NCBI RefSeq assembly: GCF_017254915.1
Contig: NZ_JAFKCT010000007.1
Location: 213,775-277,774 of the forward strand
Direction: 5' to 3'
Source: Algoriphagus oliviformis
GTDB lineage: Bacteria > Bacteroidota > Bacteroidia > Cytophagales > Cyclobacteriaceae
DNA: 64,000 nt
Positions within the stretch are counted from its first letter, which is position 1. The number at the start of each line of letters is the position of its first letter. A program made the position numbers and the translations under genes. This document shows positions 10,372-19,900 of this stretch, one piece after another. The notes under the pieces were generated by a model. The model was given only the letters and a program-made list of their open reading frames with translations. It was not told where the DNA came from and made no database searches.

Positions 10372-11115
10372 TTAGAAAATCCCTGCTTCTTCGCCGATTC
10401 GCTTCACCTGTAGATCCCCAAAACCATAGATGGGAACGCGCCTGTGAAACTCCCGGAAAAGGGTGGGGAAATCGGAGGTTGCGAGTTCGTCTCGGATGGC
10501 TTGCAGCGTGGCAACCGGTTTGCCGGGGTAGTCGCCGAGCGGCATGGAGTCCCGCCAAGCTTCCACGGCGGGCTTCAGGAAAGGAAAACGCTCGGTAAAC
10601 TGCCCAGCGATCTGGAGCGCTTCGAAGACGTTTTTTTGCTGGAAGTGGAGCCAAAGGTCGCCGAGGACAGCTCTTTCCCGAGGGCTGAGCTTTTTGGCTT
10701 TCTTCTCGTAGGTTTCGATCAGCTCTTTTTCTCCCAAAACGGAAAAATGATAGGGCGAATCCGGATAGGGAAGCACCAGGTTGACCTCGGCTGGATGGGT
10801 TTTGAGATAGTTGAAGAGAAACCAGAGGTTGACCTGGCAAAAGAGGTCTTCCTCAAACCAGCAGTAGATCCGGCTGTCGGCGGGAATCGCCTTGATTTTG
10901 AGGATTTCCTCGTAGGAATTGGTCTTGTAGTCGTCTTGGGAGGCTTCGGGATAGTTTGAGAGGATGAAGGCCTCACGAAGCTGCCAGAGCTCCTGTCCCT
11001 CATCCGGAAGCACCGGGCCATCGACGAGGCATTCGCGAAAGACGATCTGTTCGCCCTCGATCTGGGGCGGAAACATCTCCCGCAGTGCGTCGCCATTCAG
11101 GATATGGTAGATCAT
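10372..11115 (-). CDS. DUF1835 domain-containing protein
   Basis: A protein of 247 residues. The N-terminal MIYHILNGDALREMF and the IVFRECLVDGPV motif match DUF1835, whose members begin with a nucleoside-binding-like H-x-x-N/x-G-D segment and carry a conserved R-E-x-L-x-x-G-P. The function is unknown. The gene start overlaps the DUF1801 stop (ATGA), so translation is coupled. It is the last gene of a three-gene operon and ends before a terminator. Confidence 0.8.
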   Translation of the reverse strand: MIYHILNGDALREMFPPQIEGEQIVFRECLVDGPVLPDEGQELWQLREAFILSNYPEASQDDYKTNSYEEILKIKAIPADSRIYCWFEEDLFCQVNLWFLFNYLKTHPAEVNLVLPYPDSPYHFSVLGEKELIETYEKKAKKLSPRERAVLGDLWLHFQQKNVFEALQIAGQFTERFPFLKPAVEAWRDSMPLGDYPGKPVATLQAIRDELATSDFPTLFREFHRRVPIYGFGDLQVKRIGEEAGIF

Positions 11116-11537
11116 GTGGTCGGGTATTTGGCTTTGGTGGTGGCGTAGGACTTGGCGATGAGCTCCCGGAGAATGTCCTCGTTCAGATCGGAAAGTTTGT
11201 TGGCATAGAGGCAGGCGACGGACCGCTTGTACTTGCCGAGCTTTGTCAGCAGGGGCTCAAAGTCCTGCTGCTCGCAACTGAGGAGGTAGAGGGAATGGGC
11301 GGCTTTGCGGGGTGAAAAGCCCACGATGGGCGCGTCGCCCTCGTGGCCTGTGGCGTATTTGTAGTGATAGGATCCAAAGCCCACGATGGAAGGCCCCCAC
11401 ATGACGGCGGGCTCCCCGGTGATCTCCTCCATCATTTTTTTGAGGGCAAAAGCATCTTCACGCTTTTTGGGGCTTTCGACCGCGTTGATAAAATCATCTA
11501 CAGAGACTTCGGTGGGTTTGGTTTTGTTTTCGGCCAT
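11112..11537 (-). CDS. DUF1801 (YdhG-like) domain protein
   Basis: A protein of 141 residues. The KKREDAFALKKMMEEITGEPAVMWGPSIVGFGSYHYKYATG block is diagnostic of DUF1801, an alpha/beta fold related to frataxin-like and YjbR-type proteins. Function unknown; members are small, cytosolic and often sit beside glyoxalase-fold genes, as here. It starts 3 bp after the VOC gene stop and overlaps the DUF1835 start by 4 bp. Confidence 0.87.
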   Translation of the reverse strand: MAENKTKPTEVSVDDFINAVESPKKREDAFALKKMMEEITGEPAVMWGPSIVGFGSYHYKYATGHEGDAPIVGFSPRKAAHSLYLLSCEQQDFEPLLTKLGKYKRSVACLYANKLSDLNEDILRELIAKSYATTKAKYPTT

Positions 11538-11539
11538 GG

Positions 11540-11929
11540 CTATTGCTGGTAAAGTTCGATCGGGAGGCCGTCGGGATCTGAAAAGAAGGTGAACTGTCTT
11601 CCGGTATGCTCGTCGATCCGGATCGGTTCGGCCTCGACACCCAATTTACCCAATTCTTCGGCAGCTTTCCCAATGTCATCGACTCCGAAAGCCAAATGCC
11701 GCAGTCCGCAGGCCTCCGGTCGGGATACCCGCGCGGGTGGATTGGGGAAGGAGAAAAGCTCGATCACATAGTGGCCGTTTAGCTCCAAGTCGAGCTTGTA
11801 GGACTGCCTTTCGGCACGATAGACTTCCCGGATGATCTTCAGTCCGAGCACTTCGGTGTAGAATCGTTTGGATCGCTCATAATCGGAGCAGATGATTGCG
11901 ATGTGGTGGATGGAGGAAAGGGTGAGCAT
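11540..11929 (-). CDS. VOC family protein (glyoxalase I-like, YaeR type)
   Basis: A protein of 129 residues starting MLTLSSIHHIAIICSDYERS. A single VOC module with two beta-alpha-beta-beta-beta halves: HHIAI supplies the first metal ligand, VIELFSFP the second, RHLAF the third and GLPIELYQ the fourth (Glu). The ACGLRHLAF and RIDEHTGRQFTFFSDPDG blocks match the YaeR/GloA2 group, probable metal-dependent lyases/isomerases of small molecules. ATG at 11929 fits the family start. First gene of the VOC-DUF1801-DUF1835 operon. Confidence 0.9.
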   Translation of the reverse strand: MLTLSSIHHIAIICSDYERSKRFYTEVLGLKIIREVYRAERQSYKLDLELNGHYVIELFSFPNPPARVSRPEACGLRHLAFGVDDIGKAAEELGKLGVEAEPIRIDEHTGRQFTFFSDPDGLPIELYQQ

Positions 11930-11950
11930 GGATGGACTGTAAAATTGAAA

Positions 11951-12110
11951 CACTTCGACAAGCTCAGTGCAGGTATTGAAAGATTGGAAAATTAGTCAAC
12001 GGTCGACAGACGACAGTCCACCGCCCGTCATTAAGTACTTTAGCCTAGCTTTCCAAGCTCAAATCTTGGAAGAATCGGCTGTCGACCGTCGACTGTGGTC
12101 TGTTGACAAC
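11951..12110. repeat. Repeat module and imperfect inverted repeat
   Basis: CACTTCGACAAGCTCAGTGCAGGT at 11951-11974 (24 bp) belongs to the CTTCGAC...CTCAGT module family. An imperfect inverted repeat of about 27 bp follows, with arms near 11994-12022 (GTCAACGGTCGACAGACG) and 12079-12108 (GTCGACTGTGGTCTGTTGAC). The second arm ends at the stop of the S9 peptidase gene and could act as a structured 3' end for it. No gene lies here. Confidence 0.5.
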
Positions 12111-14180
12111 TCATTTCATCAAATGCTTCTCAAGAAAATCCGCCGTCAACTGCCCGACCTCGACCATGTTTTTCCAGCGCATCCAGTGATGGGTGTCGCC
12201 GGGGATCAGGACCGCCTCGTAGGGCATCCCCAGTTCTTCGAATCTTCGGATCAAATCGGTCGTTTGGCTTACTTCCACATTGCGGTCGTCGTCGGAGTGG
12301 ATGAAGAGCACCGGGCTTTTCCAAGTCGCGAGGTCGGCCATTGGCGAGGATTTCCAGGCGATTTCCTTGGCCTTTTCGTAGTCGGGGGCCACTTCGTAGC
12401 CTTCCGGTAGATCGTATCTTCCGTCCAGGTCATGGACTCCGTGGATGTCTACACCGACTTTGAAAAGATCGGAATCTCTGGCCAAAGCCAAAGCCGTCAG
12501 GTAGCCTCCGTAGCTGCCGCCATACACGCCTATCCGATCCGCATCCACCTGATCCAATGCCGCCAAAAACTCACCCCCAGCCTTGATGTCCTGATACTCG
12601 ACGGCGCCTTGGTAATAGCCATACGCCGGCCGGTGAAACTCATACCCGTAGCCTATGCCCAAGCGATAGTTAACCGACAAGACAACAAAGCCCAGCTCGG
12701 CGAGGTATTGGTTGTAGGCGTAAGTGTTGGAGTAGTAGTCCATGTAGCTCCAGCCGAGGAGCATCTGACGCTGTGGCCCGCCGTGGATGAAGACCACGCC
12801 GGGTTTCTTGGCAGCGCCCCCTTCTTTCTCAAAGAGCTGTCCGTAGACCGTCGTGCCGTCGGGAGCCTTGAAGCTCACTTGCTTGGGCGTGACGAGTTTG
12901 CTTTGGGGAAAATCAGCGGGAATGGCCAATTCCTGAAGCAATTGGGTCTTTTCCCCATCCTTGATCGCGACTAGGTGCGATCGCTGGGGAGTGGCGGAGA
13001 AAAATGCAATCTTATCACCACCACCCAGACCCACGGGGTAGGCTTCGATCCCGGTACCGGAGGTTTCCCAGGTGAGTTTTTTGGTTTTTAGATCTATCCT
13101 TCCGATGTGTCTTCTGTCTAGATCTTCCTTCTCTGGGCCGGTATTGGCAGAAAAGACCACTTGGTTTCCATATTGGCTAAGCTTGATCTGCTCGACCATG
13201 TAGTCGCCTGGCGTGAGGGATTGGAGGCTTTTGCTGGCCAAGTCCAAGGAGAAAAGGTGCTGCCAGCCCTCGTGATAAGATTCGAAGACGAGTTCCTTTG
13301 CGTTGGGATAGGAAAAGAAGCCGTAGCGATACGAACCCACAAGTGTCTCGGGAGCTTTCCAGAGCATTTCGCCTTTGCCCGTTGCCACGTCGGCCAGCCA
13401 GATTTCCCAAGGGACGTGCTTGGGTTCCAGGAGCGACAAAGCGGCTCCGCTTCCGCCCAGGGTTTTGACAAAGGCTATCTTGCTGCCATCTGGAGACCAT
13501 TTGGGCTGGGAATAGCGGTGAAAAGACGGCGCGATCCAGTGGATGGGAGTGTTTTGGTTTTCATAAACTCCCAAAAGCTGGTGACCTCCCCGATTTACCG
13601 TAAAAGCGATCTTTTTTCCATCGGGAGAAAACTCAAGGGAATTGACATTTCCTTTGATTTGGAAGAGTTGGGCTGGTTTTTCGCCACCCATGAGGTCGGC
13701 TTTCCAGACTTGACCGCCTTTGAGGTAAAGGATTTGATTTTGTGGGCCGAGGAAAAAGTCGTCTCCCTCAGCGATGACCTCGGGCTTCATGAATGCCAGA
13801 TTGACCTTCCAGATTTCCACCTTGGGCAGGGTCGGCATATTGAGTGCGTTGACCGTAGAGGAGGCATTGCCGCCACCATGGTCTCCTCCGCGCACGAAGA
13901 TCAGCCAGTTGCCATCTGAGGTAAACTTCAGGTTGCTGATTTCCTGCCCATCGTCTTCATTGAATTGGGTCAGTTTGGTAGTTCGGAAATCGGGGCCTCC
14001 GGCAAAGTAGACATTTCTTTTTCCCTGCTCATTCAGCGCCCAGGCGATCTTTTCGCCCACTGGAGAGGAGGTCAGTTCGGACGGAAAGCTGAATTTGGCC
14101 ACCTGCTCCAGGGTGAAAGATTGGGAAAAAAGCAGGGTAGGTAGAAACAGTAGGAGGAAAACCGGGATCAGTTTTTTCAT
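12111..14180 (-). CDS. S9 family peptidase (prolyl oligopeptidase / DPP-IV type), secreted
   Basis: A protein of 689 residues with a signal peptide (MKKLIPVFLLLFLPTLLFSQ). A WD40-like beta-propeller fills roughly residues 30-400 (SPDGKKIAF, WSPDGSKIAFVK repeats). The C-terminal alpha/beta hydrolase carries the nucleophile in YGGSYGGYLTAL, the Asp in HSDDDRNVEVSQ and the His in GDTHHWMRW. Enzymes of this family cut short peptides, often after proline or alanine, in the periplasm. It starts 1 bp after the PBP4 stop, so the two are co-translated, and lies downstream of a SusC/SusD pair, which suggests peptide use. Confidence 0.93.
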   Translation of the reverse strand: MKKLIPVFLLLFLPTLLFSQSFTLEQVAKFSFPSELTSSPVGEKIAWALNEQGKRNVYFAGGPDFRTTKLTQFNEDDGQEISNLKFTSDGNWLIFVRGGDHGGGNASSTVNALNMPTLPKVEIWKVNLAFMKPEVIAEGDDFFLGPQNQILYLKGGQVWKADLMGGEKPAQLFQIKGNVNSLEFSPDGKKIAFTVNRGGHQLLGVYENQNTPIHWIAPSFHRYSQPKWSPDGSKIAFVKTLGGSGAALSLLEPKHVPWEIWLADVATGKGEMLWKAPETLVGSYRYGFFSYPNAKELVFESYHEGWQHLFSLDLASKSLQSLTPGDYMVEQIKLSQYGNQVVFSANTGPEKEDLDRRHIGRIDLKTKKLTWETSGTGIEAYPVGLGGGDKIAFFSATPQRSHLVAIKDGEKTQLLQELAIPADFPQSKLVTPKQVSFKAPDGTTVYGQLFEKEGGAAKKPGVVFIHGGPQRQMLLGWSYMDYYSNTYAYNQYLAELGFVVLSVNYRLGIGYGYEFHRPAYGYYQGAVEYQDIKAGGEFLAALDQVDADRIGVYGGSYGGYLTALALARDSDLFKVGVDIHGVHDLDGRYDLPEGYEVAPDYEKAKEIAWKSSPMADLATWKSPVLFIHSDDDRNVEVSQTTDLIRRFEELGMPYEAVLIPGDTHHWMRWKNMVEVGQLTADFLEKHLMK

Positions 14181-14181
14181 A

Positions 14182-15489
14182 TCAATATCTATCATGGATG
14201 TAGTACAGTACTTTCTGCAGCTCCGTCTTCAGCTCGCTGGAGGGGATGGCGTAGTTGTTCATCATGCAGGAGAAATGCAGGATTTTGCCGCTTTTGGTGA
14301 GCAGGTAGCCGCTGAGGGAGTTGGCCATGCTCAGCGTGCCGGTCTTGGCGTAGATGTAGGGAGGCTGTCCGGGGTCGGCGGCGTACCAGCTGCGGATGGT
14401 GCCGGACTCTCCCCCTGCGGGAAAGTAGGCCTTGATCTTTTCCAGCGGCACTTCCTCGCGGATCTTGCCCAAGAGGGCGACAATGGATCGGGGCGTAAAC
14501 ATGTTTTGGGCGGAAAGTCCCGAACCATCTACCCAGCGGGGCTCGTCGGGGAGATCGCTGAGGAGGTTTTCCTTTGCGTAAGCGAAGGCGTCGGCGATAT
14601 CGAGCTTGTTGGTCAGCTGATCCGATACCAAAAACATCAGCTGCTCGGCGAGGAAATTGTCGCTGATCTTCATCATCTGTGCATAGATGCTGTCGGCCGG
14701 AGCGGTCAGTAGTTTTTTGGGCTCTTCTTCGAAATAGCTTTTGCTTGAAATCATCGTGATCGACTTGCCTGTTGCCTCTTCGAGTAGGGTTTTCGTCAGT
14801 TCGGGAGAAGTAAGGAAAGGAATGTCTGACTCGAATTGCTCGTCCTTCGCTTCCGGCTGAAAGCGGTAAGGGAAGCGGTTTTCTTTCTCTTTTCGGGAGA
14901 AAGAATAGGTTCGGGAGCTTTCCTCTGTGTTTTTTTCAATGGCGGACTTGAACCGATCCGGGTATACTGTAAACTCCGCATCGCCCTTTTTCTTCTCAAA
15001 CCGAACGATGTCTCCATACACCGGCAATGCCGAGCGCTCGGCGGCATAGTAATAGGGATACCAGTTCCATGACCAGCCCGGCCCGTAGGCATCAACCTGA
15101 TCAAAGTTGTCCAAAAGAAACAGCTTTTTGTCAGAGGCCTTGAGGAAGTCGATTGCCGTCTGGTCTTTCAGGTCGGGATGCAGCAAGCTCGGATCTCCGG
15201 TGCCCCAGAAGATGAGGGAATCGCCTTTTTCCAGATAGTTCAGGCCATTGACCAAGCTGTCGCCGAGGATGGAGTAGGCGGCGTAGAAGGTGAAGATCTT
15301 GGTATTGGATGCCGGGATGAAGTACTTGTCGGAATTGATCTCGACGAGGGCTTTGTCCTTTTCCGGATCAAGAAGCATAAAGCCCAGGTGCCCTTTGTCA
15401 AAGACCTCGGACTTGGTCAGGGACTTGTTGATCTTTTGAACCGTGCAGGAACTGAGCGCTACTAAAGCGGCAAGGAGGATTCTTTTCAT
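14182..15489 (-). CDS. dacB: D-alanyl-D-alanine carboxypeptidase / endopeptidase, PBP4 (S13) family lipoprotein
   Basis: A protein of 435 residues. The start MKRILLAALVALSSC has a lipobox with Cys15. The active-site motifs of S13 enzymes are present: SNTK with Ser61 and Lys64, SDN near residue 285, and KTGT near residue 390. The large insertion between the first two motifs is typical of PBP4. It trims or cleaves peptidoglycan peptides in the periplasm. The ATG at 15489 is chosen for its signal peptide; longer versions would read into the terminator. Coupled to the S9 peptidase gene. Confidence 0.9.
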   Translation of the reverse strand: MKRILLAALVALSSCTVQKINKSLTKSEVFDKGHLGFMLLDPEKDKALVEINSDKYFIPASNTKIFTFYAAYSILGDSLVNGLNYLEKGDSLIFWGTGDPSLLHPDLKDQTAIDFLKASDKKLFLLDNFDQVDAYGPGWSWNWYPYYYAAERSALPVYGDIVRFEKKKGDAEFTVYPDRFKSAIEKNTEESSRTYSFSRKEKENRFPYRFQPEAKDEQFESDIPFLTSPELTKTLLEEATGKSITMISSKSYFEEEPKKLLTAPADSIYAQMMKISDNFLAEQLMFLVSDQLTNKLDIADAFAYAKENLLSDLPDEPRWVDGSGLSAQNMFTPRSIVALLGKIREEVPLEKIKAYFPAGGESGTIRSWYAADPGQPPYIYAKTGTLSMANSLSGYLLTKSGKILHFSCMMNNYAIPSSELKTELQKVLYYIHDRY

Positions 15490-15499
15490 TTTTGAAAAT

Positions 15500-15532
15500 A
15501 AAAAAAGTCTCCCGCAAAAAAGCAGGAGACTT
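15500..15532 (-). terminator. Rho-independent terminator after the minus-strand SusD gene
   Basis: AGTCTCCCGC and GCAGGAGACT form a 10-bp stem with one mismatch around an A6 loop. On the minus strand it ends in a run of seven T. It lies between the SusD stop and the PBP4 start, so PBP4 and the S9 peptidase either use read-through or their own promoter. Confidence 0.85.
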
Positions 15533-15550
15533 GATGAAGGGACTGATTCT

Positions 15551-16972
15551 TTATTGATCCCACCAGATGCGGTCCAGCAGGCTGACTTGCGGTACGTTGT
15601 TGCCATTTCGACTGACCTCGCTGTTAGGATAGGCCAGTCGTCGGATAAACTCCCCATTGAGGTCGGGATTGAGATTTTCCGGCAGGCTCATATCCTTGTA
15701 GGCATAGTCGAAGCGACGGGCATCGTTCCAGGTCTCGGGATGGAGGAAGAGCGCCACGTACTTTTCCTTCATGATCAAATCCAGGGTCAAGGCTGCCGCT
15801 CCCACAGCTACGGAGGGGTCGGCAAGATAGGCGGCCTTTGCCGCTTCATAGGCGGCCTGGTCTTCCTCCTCGTCATAGGACAGCATGTCCATGTGCGCTT
15901 CAATCCCCGCCAGGTAGGCGGCATAAGCACGGTTTCGGTCTGTGGGCAAGGCTGCCTCCGCCTCGATAAACTTCAGCTCCGCATAGGTCGAAATCAGGAT
16001 GGGCGAAGTCGTGCTGGTATAGTATTGCCCGGGGATCAAGGTAGATCTAGCTCCCTGCTCGGGCGCATTGCCTCGACCGGCACCGTTGACAGTCCCAACG
16101 AACTCGCCGGTGGACGTAGTACCTACCATCAGGGGCAGCCTCGGGTCAAAAGTGGGATAGGAAGTGCCATCCATCGCCTGGATAAACTGCTCGGAAATCC
16201 ATCCGCCTAGGAGCAGATTGGCGTTGTTGATGGCGACCTGGGCCCAAGGGTTGAAGGCTTGCTCAAAGAAAAAGACCTTCGCATCGTCACTGTTGGAGAC
16301 AAAGCCATTGGTTAGGGCTGTCAAGGCTTCGGAGTAGGATTGGGTATGGATCAGGTATCGGGCCTTCAGCGAGTAGGCAAATTTTTCCCATTGGGCAATG
16401 TCCCCTTGGAAGATGAAGTCATCATCTCCTATGCTCATGGTGGTCTCCAGCTGGAGGTTGGCAATGCCTTGGTCCAGCAGACTCAATACCCGTCCATAGA
16501 GCTCTTCATCGTCGTCGTAGGCCGGAGTGACGGTTTCAAAATCAAAGCCCTCTGAGTAGGGTATGTCCCCAAAGAAGTCCACGGTCATGCCCAGGTTTAG
16601 CGCCATCAGGATCTGGGCTACGCCGAGGTAGTGGTTTGCGCCAGATTCAGTGGATTTGTCGATGATCACGGTGAGGTCGGTCATGACGTTGTAGAGGTTA
16701 AACCAAGTACTGCTGAAGTCCACAGGATCCATGGTGTCGGAGGAGCTGCCGGGGTTTGGCGAAGCCAGATACTGCACGTAGTTGCTGGTAGCGCTGCCAG
16801 CGCGATAGACGTTGCGGGCGGTTTCCAGGGTGCTGTTGGTCAGCAGGCCGGAGACGGGTGCGTCTTCGGGATTGTTGGGGTTTTCGTTGACATCGAGAAA
16901 GGATTCGCAGGCAGAGGCCAGGAGGACCACCGAAGTGCAAATCAGGACGGTAAGTTTATTTCTGAATTTCAT
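15551..16972 (-). CDS. SusD/RagB family nutrient-binding outer-membrane lipoprotein (SusD-like_2)
   Basis: A protein of 473 residues. Signal peptide with lipobox LLASAC (Cys22), then the SusD N-terminal ESFLDVNENPNNPEDA. TPR-like helices appear in the middle (YLGVAQILMALNLGMTVDFFGDIPYSEGF, FAYSLKARYLIH) and the C-terminus has LIMKEKYVALFLHPETWNDARRFDY, the usual SusD late motif. It caps the partner SusC (starting 20 bp away) on the cell surface and binds its substrate. The SusD-like_2 subgroup is often associated with peptide or unknown substrates; the downstream peptidase genes agree. Confidence 0.93.
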   Translation of the reverse strand: MKFRNKLTVLICTSVVLLASACESFLDVNENPNNPEDAPVSGLLTNSTLETARNVYRAGSATSNYVQYLASPNPGSSSDTMDPVDFSSTWFNLYNVMTDLTVIIDKSTESGANHYLGVAQILMALNLGMTVDFFGDIPYSEGFDFETVTPAYDDDEELYGRVLSLLDQGIANLQLETTMSIGDDDFIFQGDIAQWEKFAYSLKARYLIHTQSYSEALTALTNGFVSNSDDAKVFFFEQAFNPWAQVAINNANLLLGGWISEQFIQAMDGTSYPTFDPRLPLMVGTTSTGEFVGTVNGAGRGNAPEQGARSTLIPGQYYTSTTSPILISTYAELKFIEAEAALPTDRNRAYAAYLAGIEAHMDMLSYDEEEDQAAYEAAKAAYLADPSVAVGAAALTLDLIMKEKYVALFLHPETWNDARRFDYAYKDMSLPENLNPDLNGEFIRRLAYPNSEVSRNGNNVPQVSLLDRIWWDQ

Positions 16973-16992
16973 CGTTTCGTAGGTTTAGAGGG

Positions 16993-19900
16993 TTACAGGC
17001 CAAGGTTTAAAGACAGGAAGTAACTCTGGACCCCGGGGAATCCGAGACCGGTAAATCCGACCGCATTTCCTCCGGCTCCCGCCGAGAAAGACTCCGGATC
17101 AAATCCATCCCAAGGCGTGGAAAGGATGATGTTGTTGGCTGCAAGGGAGATTTTCGCGGTGCGGAAAGGCGTCCTTTCCAGCGTCGAGGCGCTCAGTCGG
17201 TAAGCAAGCGTGATGTTGCGGAGCTTGAGGAAGGAGGCATCGGTGACGAAATTCTCCGAGGTGGTCCGGTGGTAGTTTCTCCAGTAGCCAGCCCCATAGT
17301 TCACACCGTCTGGGCCCACGCCCTGTCCCAGCCACACTTCCTTGGCGTTTTGCGAGCCATCTGCCAGCACGCCGTCAAAGACTCTGGTGTCATTTCTGGC
17401 GAGCGAGGCGGAGCCTTTGCCAAAGGCAGAGATAAAGTTGGCGAACTGGTTATACTGCTCCATTCCCGTGCGGAAGTCGATCAGGAAGGAGAATTCCAGT
17501 CCCTTGTAGGAAAAGTTGTTTCTCAGGCCTCCAAAGAACTTGGGTACGGCATTTCCCAAAACCAGCTGCGTGCCGGTGCGGACTGGGAAGCCGTTTGCCC
17601 CGATGAGGACGGGGAGACTGCGGTCCAAGGTCTCTGATTCCGGATTGGCGCCTGGCCGGGTGTAGCTGCTTCCGTAGATGTTGCCATAGGCTTGGCCTTC
17701 TTTGAGGATCATGGTCACCGTGCTGCCTACGTAGCCAAATTGCGAGCCGACCACGATTTGGTCAATGCCCTCGCGGATCTCCTTGATTTCATTTTTGTTG
17801 GTCGTGAGGTTGGCGGTGACATCCCATCGGAAGTCTCCTTTTTCCACCGGAGTGGCTCCCAGGACGATCTCCCAGCCCCGGTTTTCGATTTCGCCTGCAT
17901 TGGTGGTGTAGGAGGAAAAGCCCGTCGCATCGGAGACCGGCACTGGGATGATTTGGTCTTTTGCGTTTGACTTGTAGTAGGTCACGTCGAGGTTTAGGCG
18001 GTTGCTGAAAAAGGCCAGTTGGGTCCCAAACTCCAGGGATTGCGTGGTCTCCGGCTTCAGGTTGGGATCGCCAAAGGCCGAGTTTCTGGAGAAGCCTACC
18101 TGTCCGTCCAGCGGGTAGCCGTCGGGTGAGACGAAGGTCGCCCCTAGTAGGTGAGGGCTGGTGTCCTTGCCGACCTCAGCTATCGAGGCGCGGAGCTTTC
18201 CAAAGGTCAGCCAGCTCGGCAGGCTCAGGTTTTCGCTGAAAACATAACCCAAGTTCACCGAAGGGTAAAAGAAGGAGTTGTTGTCCTTGGGCAGGGTGGA
18301 GGAGATGTCGTTTCTGCCGGTGATGTTGAGGAAAAGGAAGTTTTTATAGTCCACCATCAGGTCACCGTAGAAGCCGACCAGCCTGCGGATGCTTTTGGCC
18401 TGGGAGCCAAATACCTGGGTCGTGTTGTTGATGTTGTAAAATCCCGGGATGACAAAGTTGGAACCAGAGAGCGAGATTCTGTCTGACTTTCGCTCGAAGA
18501 TGTCATTTCCCAGTCGAAGCTGGGTGTTCCAGTTTTCATTCCATTGTTTTTTCAGGGTAATGTAGAAGTTGGACGTCAGGTCGCGGCTGTTGATTTTGGT
18601 CTCTTCTATCGAGCCGGTGCTGCTGAGCGGGACTTCGCCGTCGATCCCCATGGGGCCGGGAGTGATGGCCTCGCGGGAGTCGGAGTAGGTGTCCATTCCC
18701 AGCCGGTAGGAGAGCGTGACCCAGTCGGCGGGGCTGTAGTTGAAGTTCAGGTTTCCGATGATTCGGTTCACGTCATCCTTGTAGGTGGAGAATCGGGCAT
18801 CGTAGATGGGGTTGGTGTTGCCGCCGGTGGACTTCATCGTGCCGTCTGGGTTGATGTAGTCGGTGACATCGGTGGTCTCTGACCAGTACATCATCCGCTC
18901 CAGGAAGCGGTCGTGAGGCACGCGGTTTCCCCCGGAGTTGGTGTAGTTCATGGAAGCCGTGAAGTTGAATTTCTCGCTGGCTGTGATGGTGCCGGAGAGT
19001 TTGGCGCTGGTACGATCCCAGGTGGAAAAGGGGATGATCCCGTTTTGGTCCAAGCGGCCAAATGAGCCGTAGAAAGTTGCCTTTTCGTTTCCTCCGGACA
19101 CGCTCAGGCTGTTGTCAAATTGGATTCCGGTGTCAAAGGCATTGTTCCAGTTGTCTTGGTACACGTAGCTCGGGTCATTTTCCTCGGCGATGCTGGCGCC
19201 CCAAGCGGGCCAGAAGCTGTTGTCGTCCCGCACCCCGGAGAAGCCCTGTCCATACTGGTCTTGCAGTTCGGGCATTTTCGCCAGCTTGTCAAATCCCAAG
19301 GACGAGTTGAAGTCCACGCGGATTTCGCCGGCTTTTCCTTTTTTGGTGGTGATGATGACTGCACCGTTTGCCGCACGTACGCCATAGAGCGCCGTGGCAG
19401 CAGCTCCCTTCAGCACAGACATGGACTCCAGGTCGTTGGGGTTGATGTCGGCGATCCGGTTGGACATGCCGCGAGGCGTGCCGGATGATTCCACGGTGGA
19501 GTTGTCCACAGGTACCCCGTCCACCACGAAGAGGGGCTGGTTGTCAGCGGAGGGGTCCAGGGAGTTGATGCCCCGGATGATGATCCGGGCCGATTGACCC
19601 GGCGCACCGCCCGAGTTGGTCACCTGCACTCCGGCCACTTGGCCTTGGAGGGAGTTGACGACATTGGGCTGGCGGGTCTTGGTGATCTCGGCCGCGTCGA
19701 TGTTTTGCGCGGCGTAGCCTAGGGATTTTTTCTCCTGCGAAATGCCAAAGGCGGTCACGATCACCTCATCCAGCTGGGAGGTTTCCGTTGCCAGAGAGAT
19801 GTTGATCGTGGTGCTGCTGCCGACTGTTTGGGTCTTGTTTTGGTAGCCTATAAAGGAAAAAACCAAGACCGATTCTGGTCCCGGTACCGAGATGGAATAG

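Noticed and set aside
11994..12108. Inverted repeat as IS ends
   Set aside because: The interval is 115 bp without coding sequence and the arms are imperfect; it is more likely an intergenic palindromic repeat.
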